From Acidobacteriota bacterium (GTDB lineage Bacteria; Acidobacteriota; Vicinamibacteria; Vicinamibacterales; CAVVIG01): DNA of 64,000 nucleotides. The notes under the pieces are model-generated. The model was not told the origin of the DNA. It was given only the letters and a program-made list of their open reading frames with translations, and did no database searches. The translations under genes were made by a program, and so were the position numbers. The DNA is taken from assembly GCA_020850715.1 (NCBI GenBank), contig JADZED010000045.1, positions 21,818 through 85,817 of the forward strand. Direction: 5' to 3'. Below are positions 8,553 to 17,149 of this stretch, piece by piece (position 1 is the first letter of the stretch; the number at the start of each line of letters is the position of its first letter).

Positions 8553-9269
8553 ATGCGCCCGCGGCTCATCGGCGGCCTCATCCTGCTGCTCCTGTGTTCG
8601 ATCGCTGCCGCTCACGGCCAGCGTCCCGGCGACGCGGCGGAGCCGCCCGTGCTGACGCTGTACCTCGAGGGCGACAACCGCAGCCCGTCGTCGTTCCGCG
8701 CCCTGCGCCACCTGGAGGCGCGGACCGAGCACTTCGGCGCATCCGCCTGGATGGACGTCTGGACCGAGGCCGACGAGTCCGGCTTCCGTTACCGCGTGGC
8801 CGGCGAAGGCGGGTCGGGGTCGATCAGGACGAAGGTCTTCCGTGCGCTGCTCGCGCGCGAACAGAACGCGTGGGACGCCGACCAGTGGGCGCTGGCGGAG
8901 ATCTCCCCGGCCAATTACATCTTCGACGATCACGCGGTGCCCGCCGACGGCCTGGCCCGGCTCGGCATCACGGCGCGGCGCAAGGACGTGCTGCTCGTCA
9001 ACGGCACGATCGTTCTCGATCCCGACGACGGCAACCTCGTCCGCGTGGAAGGGCTGTTGTCCAAGACGCCTTCGTTCTGGATACGTCAGGTGCGGATCAG
9101 CCGCCGATACGAGCGCATCTCGGGTGTTCGGATGCCCGTGTCGGTCGAGAGCGCGGCCGACGTGATCCTGTTCGGCCGTTCCTCTTTCACGATGAGCTAT
9201 CGGTACGACGCGGTCAACGGCCGGCGCGCGGACGCGGGACGCGTCCACGCCGCCGTCTCAGAGCCCTGA
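8553..9269 (+). CDS. Secreted protein of unknown function (paralogue A)
   Basis: 238 residues, not recognised. An N-terminal signal peptide (GGLILLLLCSIAAAHGQ) directs export. The mature part is acidic and rich in short beta-type segments, including YLEGDNRSPSSF, SAWMDVWTEAD, GEGGSGSIRTKV, ARRKDVLLVNG, LSKTPSFW and RRYERISGVRMPVSVES. The neighbour at 9332-10042 matches it along the full length (FRALRHLEA/YRALRRLEA, DGxLVRVEG, LSKTPSFW). The lysine-threonine-proline-rich block and YERIxGVRxPV resemble lipoprotein-carrier or lipid-binding beta-barrel folds, but that is speculation. The GGGAG before the ATG is only 1 nt away, so the start could be slightly wrong. Confidence 0.75.
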   Translation: MRPRLIGGLILLLLCSIAAAHGQRPGDAAEPPVLTLYLEGDNRSPSSFRALRHLEARTEHFGASAWMDVWTEADESGFRYRVAGEGGSGSIRTKVFRALLAREQNAWDADQWALAEISPANYIFDDHAVPADGLARLGITARRKDVLLVNGTIVLDPDDGNLVRVEGLLSKTPSFWIRQVRISRRYERISGVRMPVSVESAADVILFGRSSFTMSYRYDAVNGRRADAGRVHAAVSEP

Positions 9270-9331
9270 CCCCCGCGCCGCGTTTCGGGTAACATCCGGA
9301 GACGCTTTCTTTCAGCCTTCGTCCGAACGCG

Positions 9332-10042
9332 TTGCTCACAGTGACGGCCGCGCTGCTCGTCTCGGGCCTCGCGGCGCAATCGCCGCCCGTCCCCCTGCCG
9401 CCGATCGAGCCGTCGATCATCGAGCGTGTCGTGTCGCGCGACGATCCGCCGCCGACGCAGTACCGCGCGCTCCGGCGGCTCGAGGCCGAGAGCGACAAGC
9501 TCGGCGGGTCGGCCTGGCTCGAGGCCTGGACGGAGGCCGATCCGGAAGACGGTTTCCGCTATCAGATCGTCGGCGAAGGAGGCTCCGGCTTCGTGCGCGG
9601 CAAGGTGCTGAAGCCCTGGCTCGAGAACGAGAAGAAGATGTGGGCGAACGGCGATCCTGAACGCGCCGCGCTCACGCACGCCAACTACACCTTCACCGAT
9701 CGCGGGCTCGCGCCAGACGGCCTGGCCTGGATCGACATCAAGCCGCGCCGCAAGGATCTGCTCCTGGTGGAGGGCGCGATTTTCGTCAACCCCGAGGACG
9801 GCGACCTGGTGCGCATCGAAGGCCGGCTGTCGAAGACGCCGTCCTTCTGGACGCGCCGCGTCGAGGTGGTCCGCCGCTACGAGCGCATTGCCGGGGTCAG
9901 GGTGCCGGTCGCGATCGAATCGATCGCAAACGTCTTGATTGCGGGCCGTTCGACGTTCAAGATGACCTACCACTACGAGACGATCAACCACGAGGTCGTC
10001 GGGAGCCCGGTGCCGGCGGAGAACGAGAACGGGGAGCGATAG
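9332..10042 (+). CDS. Secreted protein of unknown function (paralogue B)
   Basis: 236 residues from a TTG at 9332; no ATG exists between the upstream in-frame stop (9290-9292) and the conserved region, and a GTG at 9341 is the alternative. The N-terminus is a hydrophobic export signal (TVTAALLVSGLAAQ) that lacks the usual basic residues, so the start is uncertain. TAACAT at 9290-9295 could be a -10 box. The mature chain is a clear tandem duplicate of the preceding gene, roughly half identical by eye, with the same GEGGSG, KTPSFW and YERIxGVRVPV blocks. Function unknown; probably the same pathway as paralogue A. Confidence 0.72.
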   Translation: MLTVTAALLVSGLAAQSPPVPLPPIEPSIIERVVSRDDPPPTQYRALRRLEAESDKLGGSAWLEAWTEADPEDGFRYQIVGEGGSGFVRGKVLKPWLENEKKMWANGDPERAALTHANYTFTDRGLAPDGLAWIDIKPRRKDLLLVEGAIFVNPEDGDLVRIEGRLSKTPSFWTRRVEVVRRYERIAGVRVPVAIESIANVLIAGRSTFKMTYHYETINHEVVGSPVPAENENGER

Positions 10043-10056
10043 ATTTCAGGGTTCTG

Positions 10057-10115
10057 GATTCGAGGATTTCAAGACGTGGCGATTTCGGGGATTGGGAAGC
10101 TTCCAGATTCGAGGA
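10057..10115 (+). repeat. 10-bp direct repeat GATTCGAGGA in the leader of the Tricorn-like gene
   Basis: GATTCGAGGA occurs at 10057-10066 and again at 10106-10115 in a lower-GC 80-bp spacer. The second copy supplies the GAGGAG ribosome-binding site of the gene at 10124. Two copies only, so this may be chance or a remnant of a dispersed repeat. Confidence 0.4.
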
Positions 10116-10123
10116 GTTGACGT

Positions 10124-13100
10124 ATGTCCCGGCTGCTGGTCCTCTTTCTGACCGTACCGATCGTCGTCGGCGCCCAGGGCAACGCGCCCGCTCCGGCGCC
10201 CCTGGCCTCGTTCGGGGAACCCGGCATCTCCCCTGACGGCGCGACGATCGCCTTCGTGAGCGGCGGCGACATCTGGGATGTGCCGGCGCGCGGCGGCGAG
10301 GCGCGGCTGCTGATCGCCCATCCGGCGAACGACTCGCGGCCGATGTACTCGCCCGACGGCACACGGCTCGCCTTCAGCTCCACCCGCACCGGCAACGGCG
10401 ACATCTACCTTTTCACGATCGCGACCGGCGACCTGCGCCGCCTGACGTTCGACGATGCCGCCGAGGCGATGAACGGCTGGTCGGCCGACGGAGGCTGGAT
10501 CTACTTCTCGTCACGGAGCCACGATCTCGGGAGCATGGAGGACGTGGCGCGCGTGAGCGTCGACGGCGGCACGCCGCTGAGGGTGGCCGCCGACCGCTAC
10601 GCGACGGAGTACTTCGCGGCGCCCGGGCCGGACGGCGGAACGGTGGCCATCACGGCGCGCGGCTTCGCAGGGTCGCAGTGGTGGCGGAACGGGCGCAGCC
10701 ATCTCGACGAGAGCGAGATCTGGCTCGTGCGACCGGGCAACGGCGCGCCGGAATACCAGCCGGTCACGGCGGGGGGGGCGAAGGACGTCTGGCCGATGTG
10801 GGCGCCCGACGGGCGCACGCTCTACTTCATGTCGGATCGCGGCGGCGCGCAGAACATCTGGACGCTGCCGCCCGGCGGCGTCGCCAAGGCGGTGACGGGC
10901 TTCCAGGACGGCCGGGTGCTGTGGCCGACGATCAGCCGCGACGGGCAGACGATCGCCTTCGAGCGCGACTTCGGGGTCTGGACGGTCGACACCTCGTCGG
11001 GTCGGGCGCGCGAAGTGTCCATCACGCTGCGCGGCGCGCCGGCGGCCGAGGCGGTCGAGCATCGCACGTTCACCGATCGGATCCAGGAACTGGCGCTGTC
11101 GCCGGACGGCAGGAAGATCGCCTTCGCGGTCCACGGCGAGATCTTCTCGGCTGCCGCGAAAGACGGCGGCGACGCGGTGCGGCTCACCGATACGCCCGGC
11201 GAGGAATACGGGCTGGCGTGGGCGCCCGACAGCCGGCGCCTCGTGTACGTGAGCGATCGCGACGGCGCCGATCATCTCTACGCCTACGACTTCGGCAGCG
11301 AGCGCGAGACGCAGCTGACCTCCGGCGCCGCGCGCGATCACGCGCCGCTCTTCTCGCCCGACGGCAGGTGGATCGCGTTCGAGCGGGGCAATCGCGAGCT
11401 GCGCGTGCTCGATCCGGCGACGCGGCAGGAGCGGCTGGTGGCGAGCGCGACGCTCAACGCGCCGCGCAACGGCACGCCGCTCGAATTCCAGTGGTCGCCC
11501 GACTCGCGCCACCTCGCCATGATCACGACCGGCGCGAAGAGCTTCCAGAACGTCAGCATCGCGCCGGTCGATTCAGCCGGGGATCTGCGCCCCGTGAGCT
11601 TCCTTGCCAACACCAACGGCGGATCGCTGGCCTGGAGCCCGGATGGCACGTATCTCACCTACGTGACATCGCAGCGCACCGAGCCGGGGCAGGTGATTCG
11701 CGTCGATCTGGTGCCGCGGACGCCGAAGTTCCAGGAGGATCAGTTCCGCGATCTCTTCAAGGAGGAGTCGCCGAGCCGGCCCGACGCGCCGCGCCCGACG
11801 ACGCCCGGAGCGCCGTCGGCGCGTTCCGGCGCGGCAGACGCGGCCGCGCCGGAGCGGGACCGAGCCGGCGCGGCTCCGGAGAGCGCGCGGGCGCCGGTCG
11901 AGATCGTCTACGACGACATCCGCCGCCGCGCCAGCGCGCTGCCGGTGGGCCTCGACGTCAACCAGCAGATCATCAGCCCGGACGGGAAGACGATGCTGCT
12001 CCGCGCGACCGCGGCCGACCAGGAGAACCTGTACGTGTACCCGCTCGACGAGCTCTCGCGGGAGCCCGCGATCGCGCGCCAGCTCACCTCGACGCCGGGC
12101 GGCAAGCAGAGCCCGCAGTTCACGCCCGACGGCAAGGAGGTCGTGTACCTGGATCGAGGGCGGATCTTCACCGTGACGATCGACCGGCGCGAGACCAGGC
12201 CGATCGCGGTGACGGCGGAGCTCGACGTCGACTTCGCGCGCGAGAAGATCGAGGTGTTTCGGGAGGCGTGGAGCGCGCTCCGCGATCAGTTCAACGACGA
12301 GGCGATGAACGGCGTCGACTGGAACGCGGTGCGCGCGCGCTACGAGCCGCGGGTGGCCGGCGCGCGCACGGGCGACGAGATGCGACGGATCATCTCGCTC
12401 ATGCTCGGCGAGCTCAACGCGTCGCACATGGGCATCTCGGCGCCGGCGGGCAGCGCGGAGACGACGCTCGGCCGGCTCGCGGTCGATTTCGATCGGGCCG
12501 AGTACGAACGCAGCGGCCGCCTGCGCCTCACCGACGTCGTGCCGCTCGGGCCCGCGGCGCTCGCCGGCGTCAGGACGGGCGAGTACGTCGTCAGTGTCGA
12601 CGGCGCGCCGATCGATCGCACGGTGAACCTCGACGAGCGGCTCGACCACACCATCGGCCGGAGGGTCCTGCTCGGCGTGGCGGCGACCGCCTCCGCGAGG
12701 CCGCGCGAGGTGGAGGTGAAGCCCGTCAACCAGACGACCGAGCGCGGGCTGCGGTACCGGCAGTGGGTGGAGCAGCGGCGCGCCTACGTGGCGAACGCGA
12801 GCGGCGGCCGCCTCGGCTACGCCCACATGCTCGACATGTCGGCCGGCGCGCTGGCGCAGCTGCAGATCGACCTCGACGCCGAGAACCACGCGCGCGACGG
12901 CGTGGTCGTCGATGTACGGAACAACAACGGCGGGTTCGTCAACGTCTACGCGCTCGACATCCTGACGCGCCGCGGCTACTTCGACATGGCGCGCCGCGGC
13001 CTGCCGATCCCGCCGGTGTCGTCGCGCACGCTGCTCGGGCAGCGCGCGCTGGAGCGGCCGACCATTCTCGTGACGAACCAGCATTCGCTGTCGGACGCCG

Positions 13101-13387
13101 AAGACTTCACCGAGGGCTACCGGACGCTGAAGCTGGGGAAGGTCGTCGGCGAGCCGACGGCGGGATGGATCATCTATACCGGCAGCGTCACGCTGATCGA
13201 CGGCTCGTCGCTGCGGATGCCCTCCACCAAGATCTTCGGCGCCGACGGCACGCCGATGGAAATGCATCCCCGCCCGGTCGATCTTCCCGTGAAGCGGCCG
13301 ATGGGCGAGAGCTATTCGGGCAGGGACAGCCAGCTCGACGCCGCCGTCGCCGAGCTGCTGAAACAGCTCGGGGGAACGAGCCAATAG
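10124..13387 (+). CDS. Secreted Tricorn-like S41 protease
   Basis: 1087 residues: signal peptide (LLVLFLTVPIVVGAQG); a first PD40/WD40-like beta-propeller (repeats of SPDGxxIAF and DIYLF, about residues 30-300); a second propeller (about 310-560); a low-complexity Pro/Ala linker near 545-590; more propeller blades; a core domain with H768 in ASHMG; a PDZ-like domain (about 790-860); and the S41 protease domain with S990-D991 in HSLSDAED followed by GEPTAGW. His-Ser-Asp spacing fits Tricorn. It should degrade peptides in the periplasm, possibly downstream of the M16 pair. AGGAG 7 nt before the ATG supports the start. An 8-G run near 10770 does not break the frame. Confidence 0.92.
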   Translation: MSRLLVLFLTVPIVVGAQGNAPAPAPLASFGEPGISPDGATIAFVSGGDIWDVPARGGEARLLIAHPANDSRPMYSPDGTRLAFSSTRTGNGDIYLFTIATGDLRRLTFDDAAEAMNGWSADGGWIYFSSRSHDLGSMEDVARVSVDGGTPLRVAADRYATEYFAAPGPDGGTVAITARGFAGSQWWRNGRSHLDESEIWLVRPGNGAPEYQPVTAGGAKDVWPMWAPDGRTLYFMSDRGGAQNIWTLPPGGVAKAVTGFQDGRVLWPTISRDGQTIAFERDFGVWTVDTSSGRAREVSITLRGAPAAEAVEHRTFTDRIQELALSPDGRKIAFAVHGEIFSAAAKDGGDAVRLTDTPGEEYGLAWAPDSRRLVYVSDRDGADHLYAYDFGSERETQLTSGAARDHAPLFSPDGRWIAFERGNRELRVLDPATRQERLVASATLNAPRNGTPLEFQWSPDSRHLAMITTGAKSFQNVSIAPVDSAGDLRPVSFLANTNGGSLAWSPDGTYLTYVTSQRTEPGQVIRVDLVPRTPKFQEDQFRDLFKEESPSRPDAPRPTTPGAPSARSGAADAAAPERDRAGAAPESARAPVEIVYDDIRRRASALPVGLDVNQQIISPDGKTMLLRATAADQENLYVYPLDELSREPAIARQLTSTPGGKQSPQFTPDGKEVVYLDRGRIFTVTIDRRETRPIAVTAELDVDFAREKIEVFREAWSALRDQFNDEAMNGVDWNAVRARYEPRVAGARTGDEMRRIISLMLGELNASHMGISAPAGSAETTLGRLAVDFDRAEYERSGRLRLTDVVPLGPAALAGVRTGEYVVSVDGAPIDRTVNLDERLDHTIGRRVLLGVAATASARPREVEVKPVNQTTERGLRYRQWVEQRRAYVANASGGRLGYAHMLDMSAGALAQLQIDLDAENHARDGVVVDVRNNNGGFVNVYALDILTRRGYFDMARRGLPIPPVSSRTLLGQRALERPTILVTNQHSLSDAEDFTEGYRTLKLGKVVGEPTAGWIIYTGSVTLIDGSSLRMPSTKIFGADGTPMEMHPRPVDLPVKRPMGESYSGRDSQLDAAVAELLKQLGGTSQ

Positions 13388-13430
13388 GAAGGATCCGGGG
13401 ATCTCGCGGCCCGTCCGCACCGAACGAGGA

Positions 13431-13536
13431 CCAGATCGCGGAGCGCGGCGCCCGGATGGCAGGCGCGAAGGGCGCGCCTGTCGGGAATATCCGAGCGCCG
13501 AGCCACGCCGCCAGCCGGGATGCCTCGCCCGCGAGG
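13431..13536. repeat. Diverged relative of the 166-bp element core
   Basis: This part of the 362-bp spacer between the Tricorn-like gene and tadE shares blocks with the interior of the element at 6488-6653 in the same orientation: GCGGAGCG, CCGATGGCA/CGGATGGCA, GGCGCGA, CACGCCGCCAGC and GGATGC followed by CGCCCGCGA. Terminal GTGTCCCGTCCC repeats are not visible, so it is an old, end-less copy or a member of a related family. Nothing else is recognised in the spacer. Confidence 0.55.
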
Positions 13537-13749
13537 GGATCCTCGATCCGCGTCGCGTCGCGAGGGCATTGGTCCTCCGCGCTTCCTCCGGGCCCCGAGC
13601 TTCTGCGGCTCCCTCGACAGCCCACAATTCCGTCGCCGCTCAACACCTTCTGTAACGTCCGCCCCGCGCGCATCCGCCCCCGATTCGCCGGAAATCGCTG
13701 AATTCAGACGCCGCGCGGATGCTGGCAAGCTGCCTGCAACACGGCCGCC

Positions 13750-14217
13750 GTGACCATGCCGTCCGATGCGCCACGCCGGCTGACACGGCGCCTTCGCGAC
13801 TCGAGCGGACAGTCCCTCGTCGAGGCCGCCATCATCACGCCGCTGCTGCTGCTCGTCACCTTCGCCATCATCGACTTCGGCACGATGTTCTACGTGAGCC
13901 TCTCGCTGGAGCACGGCGTTGCCGAGGCGGCGCGTTTCGGCATCACCGGCAACACGATCCCCGGCATGACGCGCCAGGAATCGGTTGTGGCCGTCCTGGA
14001 GCGGGCGATGCCGACGCTGCGCATCGACGAGAGCAACGTCGCCTTCAGCCACCTGGTGGACGGCGCCTGGGTCCAGGGCATCGGCGGACCCGGCGAGATC
14101 GGGAAGCTGTCGCTGACCTACGCTCACGATGTGCTCGTGCTCAGGCCGCTGTTTCCCTCGGGCCGGATCACGATGCGCGTCGAATCGTCGATGAAGAACG
14201 AGGATCGATTCCAGTGA
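13750..14217 (+). CDS. TadE-like pilus/secretion protein
   Basis: 155 residues. A basic N-terminus, then GQSLVEAAIITPLLLLVTFAIIDFGTMFYV, the TadE signature (Glu in the hydrophobic helix), and an extracytoplasmic domain. TadE proteins are pseudopilin-like components of Flp/Tad pili. Start GTG at 13750 or ATG at 13756; neither has a good ribosome-binding site. It overlaps the next TadE-like gene by GTGA. The pilin, ATPase and secretin genes of a Tad system are not in this window, so whether these proteins serve a Tad pilus elsewhere is unknown. Confidence 0.82.
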   Translation: MTMPSDAPRRLTRRLRDSSGQSLVEAAIITPLLLLVTFAIIDFGTMFYVSLSLEHGVAEAARFGITGNTIPGMTRQESVVAVLERAMPTLRIDESNVAFSHLVDGAWVQGIGGPGEIGKLSLTYAHDVLVLRPLFPSGRITMRVESSMKNEDRFQ

Positions 14218-14813
14218 GAACCCGCCGGCCGCCCCCCGCACGGCTCGGCGAGGCGCGCGGACAGTCGCTGGTCGAGTTCGCGCTGCTGCTGCCGCTGCTC
14301 CTGACGATCGCGCTGGGCGTCGTCGAAATCGGGTATCTGCTGCTCGATCAGCAGGTGGTGGTGAGGCTCTCCCGGGAAGGGTCCAACCTGATTTCGCGCA
14401 ACACGACGCTCGAGGACGCCGTCGCGGCGCTGCAGACGATGAGCAGCCGTCCCGTCGACTTCTCGACCCGTTCGAAGGTCATCTTCTCGGTCCTGAAGAA
14501 GGGCGCCACCACCGGGACCGGCAATTACGACCAGATTTTTCTCTACCAGCGGCGCGAGTTCGGATCGCTCTCCGACGGCAGCAGGCTGGTGACGCGAGGC
14601 GGCGGCGTGTTCGGCGGCGCGCCCGACTACCAGGCCGCGAACGCCGACAATGCCACGGGCCTTCAGGTGACCAATGTGCCGTCGAACCTGATCGCGCCGC
14701 GCGGCGGCATGATCTACGTCACCGAGATCTACACCGCCCACGAGACGCTGACGCCGCTGGCGCAGTTCGGCATCTCGACTCCGCCGACGTTGTACTCGAT
14801 CGCGTATTTCTGA
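14214..14813 (+). CDS. Second TadE/TadF-like protein
   Basis: 199 residues starting at a GTG that overlaps the previous stop (GTGA). GQSLVEFALLLPLLLTIALGVVEIGYLLL is a second TadE-type helix; LSREGSNLISR follows, and the remainder is a mixed extracytoplasmic domain. It differs in sequence from the first copy beyond the helix, as expected for a TadE/TadF pair that forms heteromers. It belongs to the same transcription unit as the upstream tadE and the downstream tadG-like gene. Confidence 0.82.
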   Translation: MRTRRPPPARLGEARGQSLVEFALLLPLLLTIALGVVEIGYLLLDQQVVVRLSREGSNLISRNTTLEDAVAALQTMSSRPVDFSTRSKVIFSVLKKGATTGTGNYDQIFLYQRREFGSLSDGSRLVTRGGGVFGGAPDYQAANADNATGLQVTNVPSNLIAPRGGMIYVTEIYTAHETLTPLAQFGISTPPTLYSIAYF

Positions 14814-14861
14814 CGCCGGCCGGCATCGGCGGGCCGACGCGTGCTTCGAAGGACGACAGCC

Positions 14862-16292
14862 ATGAAGAATCCACGAGCGCTCAGAACGGACGAACGAGGC
14901 ATCGCCCTCGTCTACGTCTCCGTCACGCTGGCCGCGCTGCTGCTGTTCGCCGGCCTGGCGACCGACAGCGGCCGGGCCTACGTCACCAAGATCCAGCTGG
15001 GCAAGGCGGTCGACGGGGCGGCGCTGGCGGCGGCGCGCATGCTCAACAGCGGCGATCCCGAGCAGGAAGCGCGGCGCGTCTTCGACTCGAACTTCCCGGC
15101 CGGATACCTCGGCAGCGAGGGGAGTCCGACGATGTCGTTCGCCCTTCGCACCGACGAAGCGCGCGGCGAGAACGTCGTCACCGTCTCGGCATCGACGCGG
15201 CTGCCGACGACCTTCATGAAGATCGGCAGCCTCGACGACGTGACGGTGAGTGCGCTGGGCGAGGCGCGCCGCCGGATGGTCGACCTGTCGCTCGTGCTCG
15301 ACGTCTCGAGCTCGATTGGCTCGCAGTGGCCGGCCGTCCGGGACGCCGCGCGCGCGTTCGTGGAATCGTTCGATCCGGCGCACGACCGGCTCTCGCTGGT
15401 CACCTACGGCAACGGCGCGATCGTCCGCGCGCCGATGCCATCGAGCCGCGGCTTCGACCGTGGGTTCACCTCGTCGGCCGTGCCGCAGTCGCTTCCCGGC
15501 GGGAGCACCGCCATGGTCGAGGGACTGTATCGGGGATGGGACGAACTGCGGACGGTGTCCAACGGGTGGCAGTCGAGCCTGCGCGTGATCGTCCTCTTCA
15601 CCGACGGCGCCTCCAACAGCGTCCCCGGCTTCTACGAAGCCTCGCCCTCGACCGCAAAGGGGCTGAGGACGTACGACTTCCCGAAGAACTCTCCGGATCC
15701 CGACAACCAGACGTGGAACGATCCGACGATTGCCGGCCTGTACGATTCGGAAACCGGCACCGCCGGACCGTCGTACAACGTCAAGGTCTCGAACTGGAAC
15801 AGCACGACCACCCTGGCGCAGGTTCCCTATCTCCCTCTCGCGAGCGCGCACACGCACCACCGGAGCGCCGGCATCCCGGCCGCCTTTCCGCTGCAGTCGT
15901 CGACGCTGACGGTCAATGGCGTGCCGCAGGCGACGATTCGGGGCCTGCGGCAGCAGAACGGGGCGACCGGACGGTACCCGGCGCAGGTGTTCAACATCAA
16001 CAATGCGGCGAGGAATCTCCTCGAAATCATCGCCAACGACGCGCGAGAAGACGACGACGGCGACTATCGGATCCGCATCTACACCATCGGCATGGGGGAG
16101 CTCGTCCGGTACCGCCTGGGCACCATCCCCGAACAGCCGGAAGAGATTCTCATGCGGCTCGCGAACGACCGGCGCTCGCCGGATTTCAACGGCAGCCAGT
16201 TGGAAGGCAAGTACTACTATGCGGCCGCCGCCGACGACGTGAGCGCGGCGTTCCAGGCGCTGCAGAACGAGATCATCCGTCTCAGCAAGTAG
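14862..16292 (+). CDS. TadG-like membrane protein with von Willebrand factor A domain
   Basis: 476 residues. The basic N-terminus with DERGIALVYVSVTLAALLLFAGLATDSGRAY is the TadG/TadE_N type anchor; a Tad-like region (LGKAVDGAALAAARML) follows; then a VWA domain with the metal-ion site DVSSS at D147-S151 and FTDGASN downstream. The protein would sit in the inner membrane with the VWA domain outside, binding partners or substrates in an ion-dependent way. AAGGA at 14849-14853, 8 nt before the ATG at 14862, favours that start over a GTG at 14841. Third gene of the tadE-tadE-tadG unit. Confidence 0.85.
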   Translation: MKNPRALRTDERGIALVYVSVTLAALLLFAGLATDSGRAYVTKIQLGKAVDGAALAAARMLNSGDPEQEARRVFDSNFPAGYLGSEGSPTMSFALRTDEARGENVVTVSASTRLPTTFMKIGSLDDVTVSALGEARRRMVDLSLVLDVSSSIGSQWPAVRDAARAFVESFDPAHDRLSLVTYGNGAIVRAPMPSSRGFDRGFTSSAVPQSLPGGSTAMVEGLYRGWDELRTVSNGWQSSLRVIVLFTDGASNSVPGFYEASPSTAKGLRTYDFPKNSPDPDNQTWNDPTIAGLYDSETGTAGPSYNVKVSNWNSTTTLAQVPYLPLASAHTHHRSAGIPAAFPLQSSTLTVNGVPQATIRGLRQQNGATGRYPAQVFNINNAARNLLEIIANDAREDDDGDYRIRIYTIGMGELVRYRLGTIPEQPEEILMRLANDRRSPDFNGSQLEGKYYYAAAADDVSAAFQALQNEIIRLSK

Positions 16293-16337
16293 ACGGCCCG
16301 CACAGCCGCGCCGAGTCGGATGCCGTCACGTGCGCGC

Positions 16338-16751
16338 TCAGCAGTACCCGTAGCCCGGATCGCACGGCGGCGCCACGGGCACCGGCCCGTTGATCGATCC
16401 GACCATCGTCGGGTGGAGCGTGCAGTGGAAGGTGCCGCTGCCGGCGCCGACCGTGAACCTACGGCTCGCCGCGCCCGGCGCGATGTTGCCCAGATCCGCC
16501 GATCCGTCGTCCAGCACGATGTGATGCGGCGTCGCATCGTCGTTGCGGAATGCGACGGTCTGCCCGACGCTGGCCGGCACGGGGTTCGGGCCGAACGAAC
16601 TGGCGGTGAAGCCGGAACGGATCGAGACGACGACGCCGGCGCTGCTCGCGCCCGAGCCGCCGGGCGCCGCCGGGTTGCCTGCGCTCGAACAGCCGCTCCC
16701 GCAGCCCCAGGCCGCAGCGGCCGGCGCAAGTGCAGAGGCGCCAAAGCATCG
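16338..16751 (-). CDS. Cupredoxin-domain protein, probable lipoprotein with a disturbed 5' end
   Basis: The 3' part encodes a small type-1 copper domain: HHIVLDD supplies the N-terminal His, and FHCTLHPTMVG gives the Cys-x2-His-x2-Met set, so all four usual ligands are present. The open frame extends upstream to a TGA at 16752-16754 through AAWGCGSGCSSAGNP, which looks like an export signal and lipobox, but has no ATG/GTG/TTG until a GTG at 16578-16580 that would leave only 80 residues without a signal. An ATG-ACG-ATG start exists in a neighbouring frame (about 16755). A one-base frameshift near 16735-16750, real or a sequence error, is likely. Probable role: periplasmic electron transfer or copper binding. 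Confidence 0.65.
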   Translation of the reverse strand, partial: RCFGASALAPAAAAWGCGSGCSSAGNPAAPGGSGASSAGVVVSIRSGFTASSFGPNPVPASVGQTVAFRNDDATPHHIVLDDGSADLGNIAPGAASRRFTVGAGSGTFHCTLHPTMVGSINGPVPVAPPCDPGYGYC

Positions 16752-16889
16752 TCATCGCATGTGCTCCTCCTGAGTGCGTGATCGGCGAGACGGAGCAGCA
16801 AGCGGGGTGCCGCGCGGAACGGACTGATTTCAGCGGGAGGCCCAGGGGCCGCGATATCAGCGGCGTAACCTCTTACGAAGTTCGTGATG

Positions 16890-17111
16890 CTACCAGCCGG
16901 CGCGGAGCGCGAGCCAGAGTCCGCCGGCGATCGCCGCGCCCACCGCGATCAGGGAGACGGCGTTTGGCGTGAAGTAGGGATAGGCCATGAAAGCCACGCC
17001 GGCCGCCAGGTGCGCGTAACGCTCCTGCTTCCTGCCGTAGGTGAACAGCACGAAGCCGATGCCCGCCGGGATCAGGGACAGGAAGAGCCAGACGGGATCG
17101 AGCGCAGGCAC
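16890..17111 (-). CDS. Small two-helix membrane protein (73 aa)
   Basis: 73 residues from a GTG at 17109-17111. Hydrophobic segments: VWLFLSLIPAGIGFVLFTYG, then after RKQERYAHL a long apolar stretch (AAGVAFMAYPYF, NAVSLIAVGAAIAGGLWLAL). No known family recalled, although the pattern matches small conserved membrane proteins of unknown role. The start is supported by a TATCAT hexamer (17119-17124, minus strand) ending 7 nt before the GTG; longer in-frame versions add arginine-rich sequence overlapping the amidase gene and are rejected. Confidence 0.65.
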   Translation of the reverse strand: MPALDPVWLFLSLIPAGIGFVLFTYGRKQERYAHLAAGVAFMAYPYFTPNAVSLIAVGAAIAGGLWLALRAGW

Positions 17112-17118
17112 GTGGCCG

Positions 17119-17124
17119 ATGATA
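17119..17124 (-). promoter_or_regulatory. -10 element (TATCAT) for the 73-aa membrane protein
   Basis: TATCAT on the minus strand ends 7 nt before the GTG at 17111; leaderless transcription inferred. It decides the start of that gene. Confidence 0.45.
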
Positions 17125-17137
17125 CGCCCGGCTCCGG

Positions 17138-17143
17138 TAAGAT
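17138..17143 (+). promoter_or_regulatory. -10 element (TAAGAT) for the amidase gene
   Basis: TAAGAT ends 6 nt before the ATG at 17150. Fits the leaderless pattern of this window; no clear -35. Confidence 0.4.
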
Positions 17144-17149
17144 GCGCGC

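Noticed and set aside
10740..10790. Run of eight G in the Tricorn-like gene as a possible frameshift
   Set aside because: Propeller sequence continues in the same frame on both sides, so no frameshift is present in this sequence.
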